Assembly: GCF_030068455.1 (NCBI RefSeq)
Contig: NZ_JAQOSQ010000021.1
Location: 1-64,000 of the forward strand
Reading direction: 5' to 3'
DNA length: 64,000 bases
Source of the DNA: Roseofilum casamattae BLCC-M143
GTDB lineage: Bacteria > Cyanobacteriota > Cyanobacteriia > Cyanobacteriales > Desertifilaceae
Each line of letters opens with the position of its first letter. Position 1 is the first letter of the stretch. Under the pieces are notes generated by a model that did no database searches, was not told the origin of the DNA, and was given only the letters and a program-made list of their open reading frames with translations. Made by a program: the position numbers and the translations under genes. Positions 18,685 to 28,722 of the stretch are shown one piece after another.

Positions 18685-20502
18685 TTAGCTCCCGAATGCG
18701 GCATTCCAGGAACATCCCAACCATCCTTCCAGATTGTACTGTTGGCTAGGGGATGGGTTGTCTGTGGGAACTAGAGTATAGCGATCGGGTTTGGGAGGTG
18801 CTAGGGTTACGGCAACCTCGTACAGGCGATCGCCACGGAATAGAGTTAAGGTTATTTCATCTCCCGGACGATAATCTTTGAGGCGATCGCTCAGTTGTTC
18901 TGCGGTTACCCGAATGCCATTGAGAGCCAACAGTTCGTCTCCGGGATCGATACCTGCTTGATGAGCGGGAGATCCGGCAGCAACGAATTTCACCCAACTG
19001 CTTCCTCGATCGTTTCTCGCCGCCAGCCCTAAATAACAGGTGGTCGAAGTTTTCACTTGCGCTTTTAGCTGCAAACCAAAGGGTTTCAAACTCTCATTTA
19101 AGGGCAAATCTTTCGTGGTATTTAATGTCAGTTCCCAGAACTCTTGCAGAGAAATATCGGCAACGGATTCAATCGTTTCTTGCAATTGTTGTGGAGTATA
19201 GCCAATACCGTTTTTACCGAATGTTTTCCACATCTGTTCCATGACATTATCCAGCGATCGCTGATTGTTATGCCGCGCGCGAATCATTAAATCTAGCATC
19301 AGGCAAACCAACGAACCTTTCAGATAATAAGACATCTGCGTGTTGGCACTATTGGCATCGGAGCGATAGAGCTTAATCCAAGCATCAAAGCTCGATTCAT
19401 TCAGAGGCTGAACGTCTTTGCCTGGGGTATTTTGATAGCGAGTAATTTCTTTCCCCAATTCTCCCAGGAAGTAGGATGCGTCGTAAATTCCAGCTCGCAG
19501 GGGAATTAGCAGATCGTAATAAGAAGTTCCGCCTTCGCAGAACCACAAGGAGGGAGTATAGTTTTCCCCATCGTAGTCATAGCTCTCCAGTCCAATTGGA
19601 CGCAAGCGGCGCACGTTCCACAGGTGGAAAAATTCATGGGCAACCAGTTGCATAAATCCACAGTAACTCTCGCGATCGCGAAAGCCAAATTGAGGGAAAA
19701 TGAGGGAGCAACAGTCATCGTGTTCGAGTCCGCCTCGCTTATTGGTTAAATGCAAAAGGAATAAATAGCGATCGTAGGGCAGTCCGCCAAACATCTTGGC
19801 TTCAACATTAATGATTTTCCGGATATCTACAATGGTTTGCTCGACGGGTAAATTGCCTGTTCCACGTTCTCCCCAAACTAATAACTCATGGGGTTTGTCT
19901 AAGGCTTGAAATGGGTAAATCTGATGAGTTCCGATCTCAAAGGGACTATCGACTAAGCGATCGAAGTTATTCGCGATAAAGGTTGCCTCTTCTCCGGGAA
20001 CTGCAGGCAATGCTGTACTTATCCTCCAGGCGCGATCGGGAACCGAAATGGCGACGCCAATGGGATTTTCTTCTAAACCTACAACGCGGAAAAATAAACA
20101 GGCTCCATTAAAATAACCGTGGGAGCGATCCAAATGACTGGTGCGAACGGTTAATTCATTGGCATAAATGCAATAGGAAACTACAATCTCTGAGAGCGAT
20201 TGGGTATTAATGTGCCAATGATTTTTGCTTTCCTTGCGATATGGTAAAGATTTCCCCAGGCGATCGCAGACGCGAAACTCTTGTAAGTTTTTCGCATATT
20301 CCCGCACCAAATAGGAACCCGGAGTCCAAACGGGAAATTTGAGATCCAGGCGATCGCGCTGCCAACCGGTAATCCGCAGAGTCACCTGATAAAAATGATG
20401 CTGAGGATTTTCCATGGCCACCTGATAGGCGATCTCTACGTTAGTTTCCTCGTTGACCGAAGGTTGAGTGAGAGTCGTTTGAGTCACAATACTAATAAAC
20501 AA
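18685..20502 (-). CDS. M61-family aminopeptidase with C-terminal PDZ domain
   Basis: About 600 residues matching the glycyl-aminopeptidase family: a beta-sandwich N-terminal domain, the zinc motif HEFFHLWN near residue 289 with the third ligand in WFCEGGTSYY, and a PDZ domain near residues 500-570 (AAGSPAHQAGIDPGDELLAL). The frame begins with TTG at 20500-20502; GTG five codons later is an equally possible start, and neither has a convincing Shine-Dalgarno. No signal peptide is evident, so a cytoplasmic peptidase is likely. It shares direction with the Crp-family gene upstream, 48 bp away. Confidence 0.9.
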   Translation of the reverse strand: MFISIVTQTTLTQPSVNEETNVEIAYQVAMENPQHHFYQVTLRITGWQRDRLDLKFPVWTPGSYLVREYAKNLQEFRVCDRLGKSLPYRKESKNHWHINTQSLSEIVVSYCIYANELTVRTSHLDRSHGYFNGACLFFRVVGLEENPIGVAISVPDRAWRISTALPAVPGEEATFIANNFDRLVDSPFEIGTHQIYPFQALDKPHELLVWGERGTGNLPVEQTIVDIRKIINVEAKMFGGLPYDRYLFLLHLTNKRGGLEHDDCCSLIFPQFGFRDRESYCGFMQLVAHEFFHLWNVRRLRPIGLESYDYDGENYTPSLWFCEGGTSYYDLLIPLRAGIYDASYFLGELGKEITRYQNTPGKDVQPLNESSFDAWIKLYRSDANSANTQMSYYLKGSLVCLMLDLMIRARHNNQRSLDNVMEQMWKTFGKNGIGYTPQQLQETIESVADISLQEFWELTLNTTKDLPLNESLKPFGLQLKAQVKTSTTCYLGLAARNDRGSSWVKFVAAGSPAHQAGIDPGDELLALNGIRVTAEQLSDRLKDYRPGDEITLTLFRGDRLYEVAVTLAPPKPDRYTLVPTDNPSPSQQYNLEGWLGCSWNAAFGS

Positions 20503-20550
20503 TAGACGAAGGGGACGAATCTAAATTTTGGCCGGATAATACCGAGTCAA

Positions 20551-21252
20551 TTACACCAAGCCAGACAAGTGTTTTAACTGTTTCTTATTAATGAGATAAA
20601 GCACATTTTCTTCAGTGTTAATCGCAATCCATTTTTTTTCATGTAATTTTTCCAATATTTTCCGAGATTCTTCCAATCCAATATCGGAAATATCGGCTAA
20701 ATCTTTAAACGAAGCATTGAAAATAGACAAACCATTTTGGGTATCGCGACCGTATTCTTCTCCAAGTTGAATCAGAGTACTGGCGAGTTTGACTGCCGGA
20801 GGTTGGTGTCGCAATTGAAAGCGGTTGTTATACTGCCGCAGGCGACGTACCATCAACTGCAACATGCGATGATGGAGCTGAGAGTCATTAAACAGGGCTT
20901 GAATAAACCGTTGTGCCGAGACACTGAGCAACTTCACCTCAGACAGGGCAATGACATCTGTAGAACGAGGAGATTCATCTAAAATCGCCATTTCGCCGAA
21001 AAAATCACCCGCTCCCAATAGGGTAATGGTGATATCGCTTTTCTCAGAAAGACGGCGGACTTTGACCCAACCCGAAACAATGAAAAAAACAGCATTTCCC
21101 CAAGCATCTTCCATTAAGACCGCTCGCCTGGCTGGGTATTCATGTTCTTGCGCAACCGAGAGCAGACGATCGAGGGTCTCGGGATTCGCTGTATTAAATA
21201 AGGGAAATCGTTCGCTAAATTCTTCAGTAGTCAACATGAAAGGTGTTGGCAT
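20551..21252 (-). CDS. Crp/Fnr-family transcription regulator
   Basis: A 233-residue regulator. Residues about 15-130 form a cyclic-nucleotide-binding-type barrel with FGEMAILDESPRSTDVIA, close to the cAMP-pocket consensus but with T where CRP has S/T then A. A long dimerisation helix follows, then a winged HTH with SFKDLADISDIGLEESRKIL as the recognition unit. No N-terminal cysteine set for an FeS cluster is seen, so it is not an Fnr-type oxygen sensor. Starts at ATG 21252 or, five codons in, at ATG 21237. The target genes are unknown. Confidence 0.9.
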   Translation of the reverse strand: MPTPFMLTTEEFSERFPLFNTANPETLDRLLSVAQEHEYPARRAVLMEDAWGNAVFFIVSGWVKVRRLSEKSDITITLLGAGDFFGEMAILDESPRSTDVIALSEVKLLSVSAQRFIQALFNDSQLHHRMLQLMVRRLRQYNNRFQLRHQPPAVKLASTLIQLGEEYGRDTQNGLSIFNASFKDLADISDIGLEESRKILEKLHEKKWIAINTEENVLYLINKKQLKHLSGLV

Positions 21253-21310
21253 TTAAGCTTATCAGTATGGTCTTCCCAGAGCCAACTATGAGTGGCAGCC
21301 CCTTACTATC

Positions 21311-21685
21311 CTACGTTACTTTTCGACCGTCTGCCGGCCCGTCGATCTCCAGATTTTCCTCAGAGAATCGGCGAATAGCGGCAGGCACTGCTTCAGAAAA
21401 ATGTGTAGTAATGTTGCAAATCTTGAAAATTGCGCTAGGATAAACTACGAAGTCGCCGTAAGCTGCCAAGAACTGCCAACTGAGTGGATCGAATGGCACG
21501 GGAGCGGTGCAATGTAACCAGCGAGTGGCTTTCTCGAGATCGATCTCCAGCCTCCTATGGCTGCTAGGTAAGTCGAGAAACTCCGCGCTGATGGGATCCA
21601 CTGATTGAAGAACTCCATGGGCAATAAGCCAAATATTGCGATCGCCCACTTGGGCTGTGACAAAAACCGAATCGATACCGAGCAC
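21311..21685 (-). CDS. Possible small hypothetical protein in the crp-rimO spacer
   Basis: The 360-bp spacer between the Crp-family gene and rimO is filled by a minus-strand frame whose inner part (for example [20 protein letters not shown], then [15 protein letters not shown]) has protein-like hydrophobic patterning. Its first ATG lies inside rimO; a start at the internal GTG near 21590 would avoid the overlap and give about 95 residues. I recognise no family, and there is no good Shine-Dalgarno, so this may equally be non-coding. Confidence 0.25.
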   Translation of the reverse strand: MLGIDSVFVTAQVGDRNIWLIAHGVLQSVDPISAEFLDLPSSHRRLEIDLEKATRWLHCTAPVPFDPLSWQFLAAYGDFVVYPSAIFKICNITTHFSEAVPAAIRRFSEENLEIDGPADGRKVT

Positions 21686-22945
21686 ATGCTCGGTCTACTC
21701 GTAGAAGCCGGTTACGGCGTTGATGCTAACGAAGAACTTGCTGACTACGTTATTGTAAACACTTGTAGCTTTATCCAACAATCGAGGCAGGAATCCGTAC
21801 AAACTCTTGTCGAATTGGCAGAAGCCAAAAAAAAGATTGTGATTGCGGGCTGTATGGCCCAACACTACAAAGAAGAACTACTAGATGCCCTACCGGAAGC
21901 GGTTGCCGTAGTTGGAACTGGAGATTACCAAAATATTGTCGAGATTGTAGAAAGAGTTGAGGATGGCGAGCGCGTCCGAGCGGTATCTGCAAACCCGACC
22001 TTTATTGCCGATCGCCAAATTCCGCGATATCGTACGACTACAGAAGGAGTTGCGTATTTGCGCATCGCCGAAGGCTGCGACTATAAATGTTCGTTCTGTA
22101 TTATCCCTAATCTGCGCGGTAAGCAGCGATCGCGCCCCATCGAATCCATCGTTGCTGAAGCGCAACAGCTAGCCGAGCAAGGCGTGCAAGAATTGGTCCT
22201 GATTTCACAAATTACCACCAACTACGGCAAGGATATCTACGGCAAACCGGAATTGGGGAAACTATTGCGCGCCTTGGGTGAAGTAGACGTTCCTTGGATT
22301 CGGATGCATTATGCCTATCCCACGGGATTGACCCCAGAAGTCGTCAGCGCCATTCAAGAGACCCCAAACATCCTGCCTTACCTCGACCTGCCCTTGCAAC
22401 ATTCCCATCCCGACATCTTGCGAGCCATGAACCGGCCCTGGCAAGGTCAAGTGAACGACGAGATTGTCGAACGACTCAAGCAAGCCATTCCGAACGGAGT
22501 CTGGCGCACCACCTTTATTGTGGGCTTTCCCGGCGAAACGGAAAGCCACTTTAACCACTTGTGCGACTTCGTCGAGCGCCATCAATTCGATCATGTCGGC
22601 GCTTTTGCCTTCTCTCCCGAAGAAGAAGCCCTCGCCTCCACCCTTCCCAACCCCGTTCCTGACTCCATCAAAGAAGAACGCCGCGATCGAATCATGGAGA
22701 TTCAACAACCGATTTCCCGACGCCGAAACCAGGCAGAAATTGGTAAAACAGTTGACGTTCTGATTGAAGGTACTTTTCCCGACACCGGAGACCTCATCGG
22801 TCGTTCGGCGCGATTTGCTCCAGAAGTCGATGGCACCGTCTACGTGCAAGGACAAGGGCAGTCAGAACCTCTGGGAAACCTAATCTCTGTCACCATTACC
22901 AGTGCCGATGACTACGACCTCTACGGCCGTCAAGCCGAGAGTTAG
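21617..22945 (+). CDS. rimO: Ribosomal protein S12 methylthiotransferase RimO
   Basis: RimO is a radical-SAM enzyme that adds a methylthio group to Asp88-equivalent of ribosomal protein S12. The 442 residues contain the N-terminal UPF0004 domain opening with [16 protein letters not shown], the radical-SAM cluster motif CDYKCSFC followed by [13 protein letters not shown], and a C-terminal TRAM domain ending DDYDLYG, typical of RimO rather than MiaB. ATG 21617 (MGNKPNIAI) is chosen over the TTG four codons upstream. Confidence 0.96.
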   Translation: MGNKPNIAIAHLGCDKNRIDTEHMLGLLVEAGYGVDANEELADYVIVNTCSFIQQSRQESVQTLVELAEAKKKIVIAGCMAQHYKEELLDALPEAVAVVGTGDYQNIVEIVERVEDGERVRAVSANPTFIADRQIPRYRTTTEGVAYLRIAEGCDYKCSFCIIPNLRGKQRSRPIESIVAEAQQLAEQGVQELVLISQITTNYGKDIYGKPELGKLLRALGEVDVPWIRMHYAYPTGLTPEVVSAIQETPNILPYLDLPLQHSHPDILRAMNRPWQGQVNDEIVERLKQAIPNGVWRTTFIVGFPGETESHFNHLCDFVERHQFDHVGAFAFSPEEEALASTLPNPVPDSIKEERRDRIMEIQQPISRRRNQAEIGKTVDVLIEGTFPDTGDLIGRSARFAPEVDGTVYVQGQGQSEPLGNLISVTITSADDYDLYGRQAES

Positions 22946-23023
22946 CTGACCTATTGGACTGGCACGATCGCAGAGACTGCCCCTAAATTTTCATGTTTAA
23001 TTAATCTCTATAGAAGGAGCATA

Positions 23024-24484
23024 ATGACTGTTTCATTCAAAGAACTTGGAATTTCTGAAAGCCGCGCTGAATATCTAGAAAGCATTGGTTTCGTCGAACC
23101 CACCGAAATTCAGGTCAAAGCAATTCCCTATCTGTTAGACAATCGCGATATGGTCGGACAAGCCCAAACCGGAACCGGGAAAACGGCGACCTTTGCTCTA
23201 CCAATTTTAGAGACGATCGATCTGGATATTCGGGAACCTCAAGCCTTAATTCTGACCCCAACCCGCGAATTAGCCGAACAAGTCCGCAAAGCAATCCGCG
23301 ATTTAACCGGAGACAAGCGGATTCGAGTCACGGCGATTTATGGCGGACAATCGATTGACCGGCAAATCCAACGCCTGAGAAATGGAGTACATATTGCCGT
23401 TGGCACTCCAGGACGAGTCATCGATTTGCTCGAAAGAAGGGAGTTAACTTTAGACGATCTCTCTTGGGTAGTCCTCGATGAAGCTGATGAAATGCTGAAT
23501 ATGGGCTTTATTCAAGATGTGGAAAAAATCTTGTCGCAAGTGCCTACAGAGCGGCAGACCGCTTGTTTCTCGGCCACCATGCCTCCCTCGATTCGCAGTT
23601 TAGTCGATCGCTTTTTGCGATCGCCGGTAACGGTTACGGTAGAGCGCACGAAAGCCGCTCCGGTTCATATTAACCAAATCGCTTACATGATTCCGCGCGG
23701 ATGGACGAAACAACGCGCCCTCCAACCCATTCTGGAAATGGAAAGTCCGGAATCGGCAATTATCTTCGTGCGCACCCGCCGTCAAGCAGCGGAACTGACC
23801 AGCCAACTGCAAACGGCTGGATACAGCGTGGATGAATACCACGGTGACTTAAGCCAATCGCAACGGGAACGCTTAATGGCTCGATTCCGGCATCGTCAAG
23901 TGCGTTGGGTTGTTGCAACGGATATTGCAGCGCGCGGATTGCACGTAGACGATCTATCTCACGTGATCAATTACGATTTGCCCGATAACCTGGAAAACTA
24001 CGTGCACCGCATCGGACGAACCGGACGTGCGGGGAAAGAAGGAACTGCTATTTGTTTGGTGCAAGGCTTTGAACGGCGCAAGCTGAATCAAATCGAGCGC
24101 TATATTCGCCAGAAGTTAACCATCAGCAAGATTCCGACTCGCGCGCAAATTGAAGCCCGTCACATCGATCGCCTGCAAGGTCAAGTGGAAGAGGCGGTTA
24201 CTGGGGAGCGCATGGCTTCCTTCTTGCCTCTGGTCGCGAAGTTGAGCGAAGCGGGATACGAACCCCATGCGATCGCGGCGGCTGCCTTACAAATGGCTTA
24301 CGACACCTCTCGCCCGGCTTGGACGCAAACCGACTACGACGCGACAGAAGAGGATGTGAAATATAGCACTCCGAAACCGAAGTTAACCAAACGGAGCAAA
24401 GGCTCTCCGGTGTTGCGCGACAATCGCAGTCGCGGCAACCGGGAACGTCGCGATCGTCACGTAGCCACCCGAGATAACGGTTAG
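23024..24484 (+). CDS. crhR: DEAD-box RNA helicase, CrhR-like
   Basis: A 486-residue ATP-dependent RNA helicase with Q motif (FVEPTEIQ), motif I AQTGTGKT, Ia PTRELA, II DEAD in VVLDEADEMLNMGF, III SAT, and VI HRIGRTGRAG, plus a basic arginine-rich tail (SRGNRERRDRH). Length and tail match CrhR, the cold- and redox-induced cyanobacterial helicase that remodels mRNA. An excellent AGAAGGAG stands 6 bases before the ATG. The 78-bp spacer after rimO may carry the 5' untranslated control known for crhR; no structure is obvious by eye. Confidence 0.93.
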   Translation: MTVSFKELGISESRAEYLESIGFVEPTEIQVKAIPYLLDNRDMVGQAQTGTGKTATFALPILETIDLDIREPQALILTPTRELAEQVRKAIRDLTGDKRIRVTAIYGGQSIDRQIQRLRNGVHIAVGTPGRVIDLLERRELTLDDLSWVVLDEADEMLNMGFIQDVEKILSQVPTERQTACFSATMPPSIRSLVDRFLRSPVTVTVERTKAAPVHINQIAYMIPRGWTKQRALQPILEMESPESAIIFVRTRRQAAELTSQLQTAGYSVDEYHGDLSQSQRERLMARFRHRQVRWVVATDIAARGLHVDDLSHVINYDLPDNLENYVHRIGRTGRAGKEGTAICLVQGFERRKLNQIERYIRQKLTISKIPTRAQIEARHIDRLQGQVEEAVTGERMASFLPLVAKLSEAGYEPHAIAAAALQMAYDTSRPAWTQTDYDATEEDVKYSTPKPKLTKRSKGSPVLRDNRSRGNRERRDRHVATRDNG

Positions 24485-24539
24485 GATGACTGCTTGCACT
24501 TATGTAACATAATCTGAAATTAGGAGGGCTGGGTCAACG

Positions 24540-25007
24540 ATGATTAACAAGTTACCCTGGCCCTCTTTGTCTATTCTGGCAATTTCCTATATCAGTTTTG
24601 CTGCTTCCTTGCCTCCCTTAGCCCTCACGGGTTCCGCAGGATTAGAAGAAGAAGCGATCGCTCGTTCTCTTCCCGAAATTTCTCTCTGGGTTCTCGCCAT
24701 TCTTTTAGCCCTGAGTTTTGCCGGATTATTAACGGCACCCCTGCGTCAGTTTAAAAGAAACATCGTTAAGGGCTTTCAAAGTGACTTGGGCTTATTTTTA
24801 GCGCTGGTTACTCTCAGCTTCTTTTCCGTACTGCTTCTCTCGAGAATTTACCTTTTCTACCAAGCATTTATTCTACTTTGTGCTGGAGCGCTAGCCCGAG
24901 TCGATCTACAAACCTTGGGGTTTAGTGAATGGCACGCCTTTTTAGTGTTATCAAGTACCTCTGGTATGGGATTAGCCTTGGGTTGGGTGATGGCGTATTT
25001 GAGTTGA
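24540..25007 (+). CDS. Hypothetical membrane protein, four membrane segments
   Basis: A 155-residue hydrophobic protein with segments at about 8-30, 48-70, 86-115 and 128-152. I recognise no family; it resembles small cyanobacteria-specific integral membrane proteins. AGGAGG lies upstream at about 24521-24526, a little far from the ATG. It is 55 bp behind crhR on the same strand and could be read through from it. Confidence 0.7.
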   Translation: MINKLPWPSLSILAISYISFAASLPPLALTGSAGLEEEAIARSLPEISLWVLAILLALSFAGLLTAPLRQFKRNIVKGFQSDLGLFLALVTLSFFSVLLLSRIYLFYQAFILLCAGALARVDLQTLGFSEWHAFLVLSSTSGMGLALGWVMAYLS

Positions 25008-25050
25008 GTTTGCGATCGCATCATTCTCGACGTTTTCAGCAAACCCTAAT

Positions 25051-27153
25051 TTACTGTTCTATGGGAATGGCGATCGCAAATTCCGTGCCTTTACCCGGAG
25101 TAGAAACAAAGGATAACCGTCCTTTATGGGTTTGCGTAATGACTTGATAACTAATAGACAGTCCCAATCCCGTTCCTTGACCGATAGGTTTAGTGGTGAA
25201 AAATGGGTCGAATAACCGAGATTGTAAATGTTCGGGAATCCCCAAACCATTATCGCGAATCCGAATTGAGATCCAGTCGCGATCGCCCATTTCGGTGGTA
25301 ATCCAAATTGTACTGGGTTCTGCTTGTAATTGCTCCGGAGAGAATTGATGATTGCGTTCTTCGAGAGTATCAATGGCATTAGCAATCAGATTCATCAACA
25401 CTTGATTGAGTTGTCCGGGGTAACAGGCAATCTCCGGTAATTCTCCATAGCAGGTGACGATGTTAATGGGCTGCTGACTGTCGCAGCAGTTTAAACGACC
25501 TTGCAAAATCATTAAGGTACTTTCGATCCCCTCGCGGACATCGACGGATTTAAAATCAGCTTCATCCAAGCGAGCAAAGGTGCGCAAGGATTTCACGATT
25601 TCGCGAATTCGCATGGTCCCTAAATTCATCGACTGGAGCATTTTGGCAAAGTCTTCAATGATAAACTCCATGTCGATGGCATCGAGTTCGTTTTGAATCT
25701 CTTCGGGAGGATGGGGATAGTAAGCTTGGTATAGCTCGACGATCGCAAGTAAGTCTTCCATGTAAGTTTGGGCGTGAGAGAGGTTACCGTGGATAAAGCT
25801 CACCGGATTATTAATCTCGTGAGCTAAACCCGCAACCATTTGTCCCAAACTCGACATTTTCTCGTGTTGCACCATTTGCGCTTGAGCCTGTTGCAGTTGC
25901 TGGAGAGTGTGGTGCAACTCTTGAGTACGTTCGTCAACTCTCACTTCTAAATCTTCTTTGGCTGTGGCTAATTCGGTAAAGGATTGTTCTAATTGTCGGG
26001 CCATACTGTTAAACGCATAAGCCAGACTGCCGAGTTCGTCGTTGTGAGCGATTTCTACTCGCTGCTTCCATTGTCCGTTGGAGAGTTTGAATACTGCTTC
26101 GGTGAGATCTGTTAAGGGTTGAGTAACCCAATGGCTGAAATACCAGGTAATGATGCCCACAATGGTCAGGCTAGACATGCCTAACAAAAAAGCCGAACGG
26201 CGATGCGATCGCTCTTGGGCAATAATGTCTTGTTCTTCCTGCATCAAAACGATACCCCAGCCATTGGGCAACGAAGCCACTCGTGCCAGCCAAGCAATGC
26301 CGCGATCGTCGGTGAATTCTAATAAACCGTCGTTGCCCTCCAGCAGAGAACGGACGGGAGTGTAGGTGCTGAAGTCCTTGAGGGGTTCTAGCTCCAGAGG
26401 TTCATGGGCAAAACTGTGATAGTGCTTGTGGTCCGATGCGAGTAATTTCCCCGTTTCATCCACCAATAAGGTATATTTTGTATCTCCGGCATGGGCTTTG
26501 GCAACGGCTGCATCGATTTCCTGGAAATCGACGATCGCCCGCAAAACACCGCGCAGTTTGGGGATGTTGTCCTTGCGATCGACGATCGGGACGGCAATAA
26601 CCAAGAGGAGTTCTTCACTTATCTCGCTCGGGATAACTTCGCGAGTGATGGGTTGGCCGGAGAGCGCACTTTGAAACCAACGGCGATCGCTAACGTTGGC
26701 TGACTTCGAGAGTTCAGTTTCGCTCGAGGCAATAAAATTACCCTCGAGGTCGGCGATCCCAATACTGCGAATGGAGTTGCCATAGGTTTGGTGGGTGCTT
26801 TGCAAAAGGGGATACAACTCTTGCGGAGTCATTTGTGCGAGTCCCGGTTGCTGGCTCAGGTTTTGCAGCATTAAGGTATCGATCCGATCCCATTGAGTAA
26901 TGTTATCGGCAAGTCGTTCGGCTTTCACCGCCAAAATTTTTCCAGCATCATTCTGCAGGATTGTTGCGGTATGGAATTGTTCTAAACGCAAAGCCGTAAA
27001 GACAACCGGCAACACGCCCAAAACAATCAAAACAGTCATCCGCAGTCGCAAACTCCCCATCAATCTACTCCAGATCCCAGGACTGATATGCAGATCGCAG
27101 CGAGGAGACATATTGTCTGATGCAGATGAGGGAAACCAGGTAACCATATCCAA
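25051..27153 (-). CDS. Membrane sensor histidine kinase with Cache and HAMP domains
   Basis: A 700-residue sensor kinase. After a membrane helix near 37-55 (MTVLIVLGVLPVVFTA) comes a double-Cache extracytoplasmic sensor (DRRWFQSALSGQPITREVI), a second helix near 325-345, a HAMP domain (VTQPLTDLTEAVFKLS), a coiled coil rich in Q, then H-box LAHEINNPVSF and the HATPase set (NQVLMNLIANAIDTLEE, DNGLGIPEHL, GTGLGLSISYQV). The INNP version of the H-box is that of HPK4/NtrB-like kinases. Starts at codons 1, 15 or 32 are possible; MGSLRLRMTVL (27060) puts the membrane helix nearest the N terminus. No response regulator is adjacent. Confidence 0.92.
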   Translation of the reverse strand: MDMVTWFPSSASDNMSPRCDLHISPGIWSRLMGSLRLRMTVLIVLGVLPVVFTALRLEQFHTATILQNDAGKILAVKAERLADNITQWDRIDTLMLQNLSQQPGLAQMTPQELYPLLQSTHQTYGNSIRSIGIADLEGNFIASSETELSKSANVSDRRWFQSALSGQPITREVIPSEISEELLLVIAVPIVDRKDNIPKLRGVLRAIVDFQEIDAAVAKAHAGDTKYTLLVDETGKLLASDHKHYHSFAHEPLELEPLKDFSTYTPVRSLLEGNDGLLEFTDDRGIAWLARVASLPNGWGIVLMQEEQDIIAQERSHRRSAFLLGMSSLTIVGIITWYFSHWVTQPLTDLTEAVFKLSNGQWKQRVEIAHNDELGSLAYAFNSMARQLEQSFTELATAKEDLEVRVDERTQELHHTLQQLQQAQAQMVQHEKMSSLGQMVAGLAHEINNPVSFIHGNLSHAQTYMEDLLAIVELYQAYYPHPPEEIQNELDAIDMEFIIEDFAKMLQSMNLGTMRIREIVKSLRTFARLDEADFKSVDVREGIESTLMILQGRLNCCDSQQPINIVTCYGELPEIACYPGQLNQVLMNLIANAIDTLEERNHQFSPEQLQAEPSTIWITTEMGDRDWISIRIRDNGLGIPEHLQSRLFDPFFTTKPIGQGTGLGLSISYQVITQTHKGRLSFVSTPGKGTEFAIAIPIEQ

Positions 27154-27486
27154 CTTTGCCTACATCGATTTATTGCTATACCTCTGCCTGCTAGTCTATG
27201 ATACCTGATGTGAAAAATTTGTGAAAATATAGATCGATCTGGTAGTTTTGGCGACTTTTTGATAAAACTTAACACTTCACTGGTTCGAGATCTCAGACAA
27301 TCTCAAGAAAGATTAAATTATAACCCCTTTAATCTCTACATATCTTCAAAAAGATTTAAGACAAAAAAATTATAAGTTTTTTGTACTCTTGGTTGGAATG
27401 GAAAATTTCAGCCTATCGTAGAAACGGATGGCACGAGTCAAGTCATCCTTCACTCCAGAAAGTGAGGTGTACTGGATTTGACGTAT
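27154..27486. other. 333-bp spacer with an inverted repeat
   Basis: Divergent spacer between the Cache kinase and a small membrane protein gene, AT-rich, no ORF. AGATTAAA (27310-27317) and TTTAATCT (27328-27335) form a perfect 8-bp dyad with a 10-bp spacer, a plausible operator. The dyad is followed by an AT-rich run towards 27380. Confidence 0.35.
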
Positions 27487-27780
27487 ATGAACTTTTTACT
27501 GATTTTTATCCGCTCTCTATGTTTAGCTGTCTTGCTCAGTTTTGTTACTCCCTGGGTTGTCGTTGGGGGAATTATGTTGAGCTTGGATTTAGGCACTCAG
27601 ATTCCAGGACTAACCGCCTTATCTCAAGAATGGGAAAATTGTATTTGGCATTTTTTAGCCGTGTTTGGCAATGGCGAACCTTTAGAAGGATTATTAGTGC
27701 TGGGGGTAACTTGCAGTATTGTTGGAGCGATGTTTGATGCCTTTGCCTTTTATCGCGAACAAATATGGCATAGTCATTAA
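27487..27780 (+). CDS. Small hypothetical membrane protein
   Basis: A 97-residue protein with a membrane helix at about 3-33 (LIFIRSLCLAVLLSFVTPW) and a second near 66-88 (LEGLLVLGVTCSIVGAMFDA), ending in a charged FYREQIWHSH. I recognise no family. ATG 27487 is preferred to the in-frame TTG three codons upstream. A longer overlapping frame from 27381 is judged a shadow because its translation is arginine/cysteine-rich and not protein-like. Confidence 0.6.
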   Translation: MNFLLIFIRSLCLAVLLSFVTPWVVVGGIMLSLDLGTQIPGLTALSQEWENCIWHFLAVFGNGEPLEGLLVLGVTCSIVGAMFDAFAFYREQIWHSH

Positions 27781-28044
27781 AAATGTATCGATCGCAATAG
27801 CTGTTGAGATTAAGATACCAGATCTCCTGATATCTAAGTGTTGCGATCGCGATCGGTTTGGATAACTCGTGTAAGCGCGATAAATAGATACAACTACAGT
27901 GCGATCGTCTCCAATCTACGACAAGCGCGCTTGCCAACCCAATTCCCATGTAATTCTTAATTTTTAATTGAGATAGCCTTATCCAGAAGTATCCGGTCTG
28001 GGAATTTGCTATAACTAGAGCAGACCTCATTTCGTGTATATGAT

Positions 28045-28608
28045 ATGACTCAAAGAACAGAAGCAGATGCAATTATTCGTTCCCATGTTTTGTGGGCGAT
28101 TGGTGGCGGACTTATTCCCATTCCCCTAGTAGACTTTGCGGCTGTGACAGCGATTCAACTAGAAATGTTGCAACAGCTCGCCCGAGTTTACAATGTAGAC
28201 TATTCCCGGAGTCTGGGAAAAACCTTTGTTTCAGCATTAACCGGAACGACGATTGCGCGCTTGGGAGCCAGCTTTCTAAAAGCCATTCCTGGCGTGGGAA
28301 CGGCACTCGGCGGTGCTTCAATGGCAGTCGCATCTGGGGCATCAACTTATGCTGTCGGACAGGTTGCAGTTAGCCATTTTTCGAGCGGCGGTTCTCTGAG
28401 TAACTTTGTCGAAGACCAAGTAAAATCGGCTTATAATGATGCTTTCGAGCGCGGTAAAAGTTATGTTTCGGACTTAGAAAAGGATAAAGGAGATGATGCG
28501 GCAAATATTTACCAGTCCTTGCAGGAATTAGGGAACTTGAAAGATAAAGGCATTCTCACCGAGGAAGAGTTTGAAACCAAGAAACAAGAGCTTTTATCGC
28601 GACTGTAG
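28045..28608 (+). CDS. DUF697-like membrane protein with C-terminal SHOCT domain
   Basis: 187 residues. The first about 110 match the DUF697/YcjF-like pattern: HVLWAIGGGLIPIPLVDFAA, then LEMLQQLARVYNVDYS, then a glycine-rich hydrophobic hairpin (AIPGVGTALGGASMAVASGA). The final 30 residues (LGNLKDKGILTEEEFETKKQ) are a SHOCT oligomerisation motif. Such proteins are inner-membrane proteins of unknown function, often in cyanobacteria. It stands alone; the 264 bp upstream hold no other gene. Confidence 0.75.
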   Translation: MTQRTEADAIIRSHVLWAIGGGLIPIPLVDFAAVTAIQLEMLQQLARVYNVDYSRSLGKTFVSALTGTTIARLGASFLKAIPGVGTALGGASMAVASGASTYAVGQVAVSHFSSGGSLSNFVEDQVKSAYNDAFERGKSYVSDLEKDKGDDAANIYQSLQELGNLKDKGILTEEEFETKKQELLSRL

Positions 28609-28722
28609 TGTCCTAGGGTTCCTATCTCGCGATGCCCGATATTTCTAAACGTTTCCGGGTTTGCTTTGTCGGAAGCAAGTCTATTTCATTATTAAGATTT
28701 ATTGTATCAAAGATCGCCTTAA

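Noticed and set aside
22262-22855. A 197-codon minus-strand frame in rimO
   Set aside because: Lies wholly opposite conserved radical-SAM and TRAM coding sequence.
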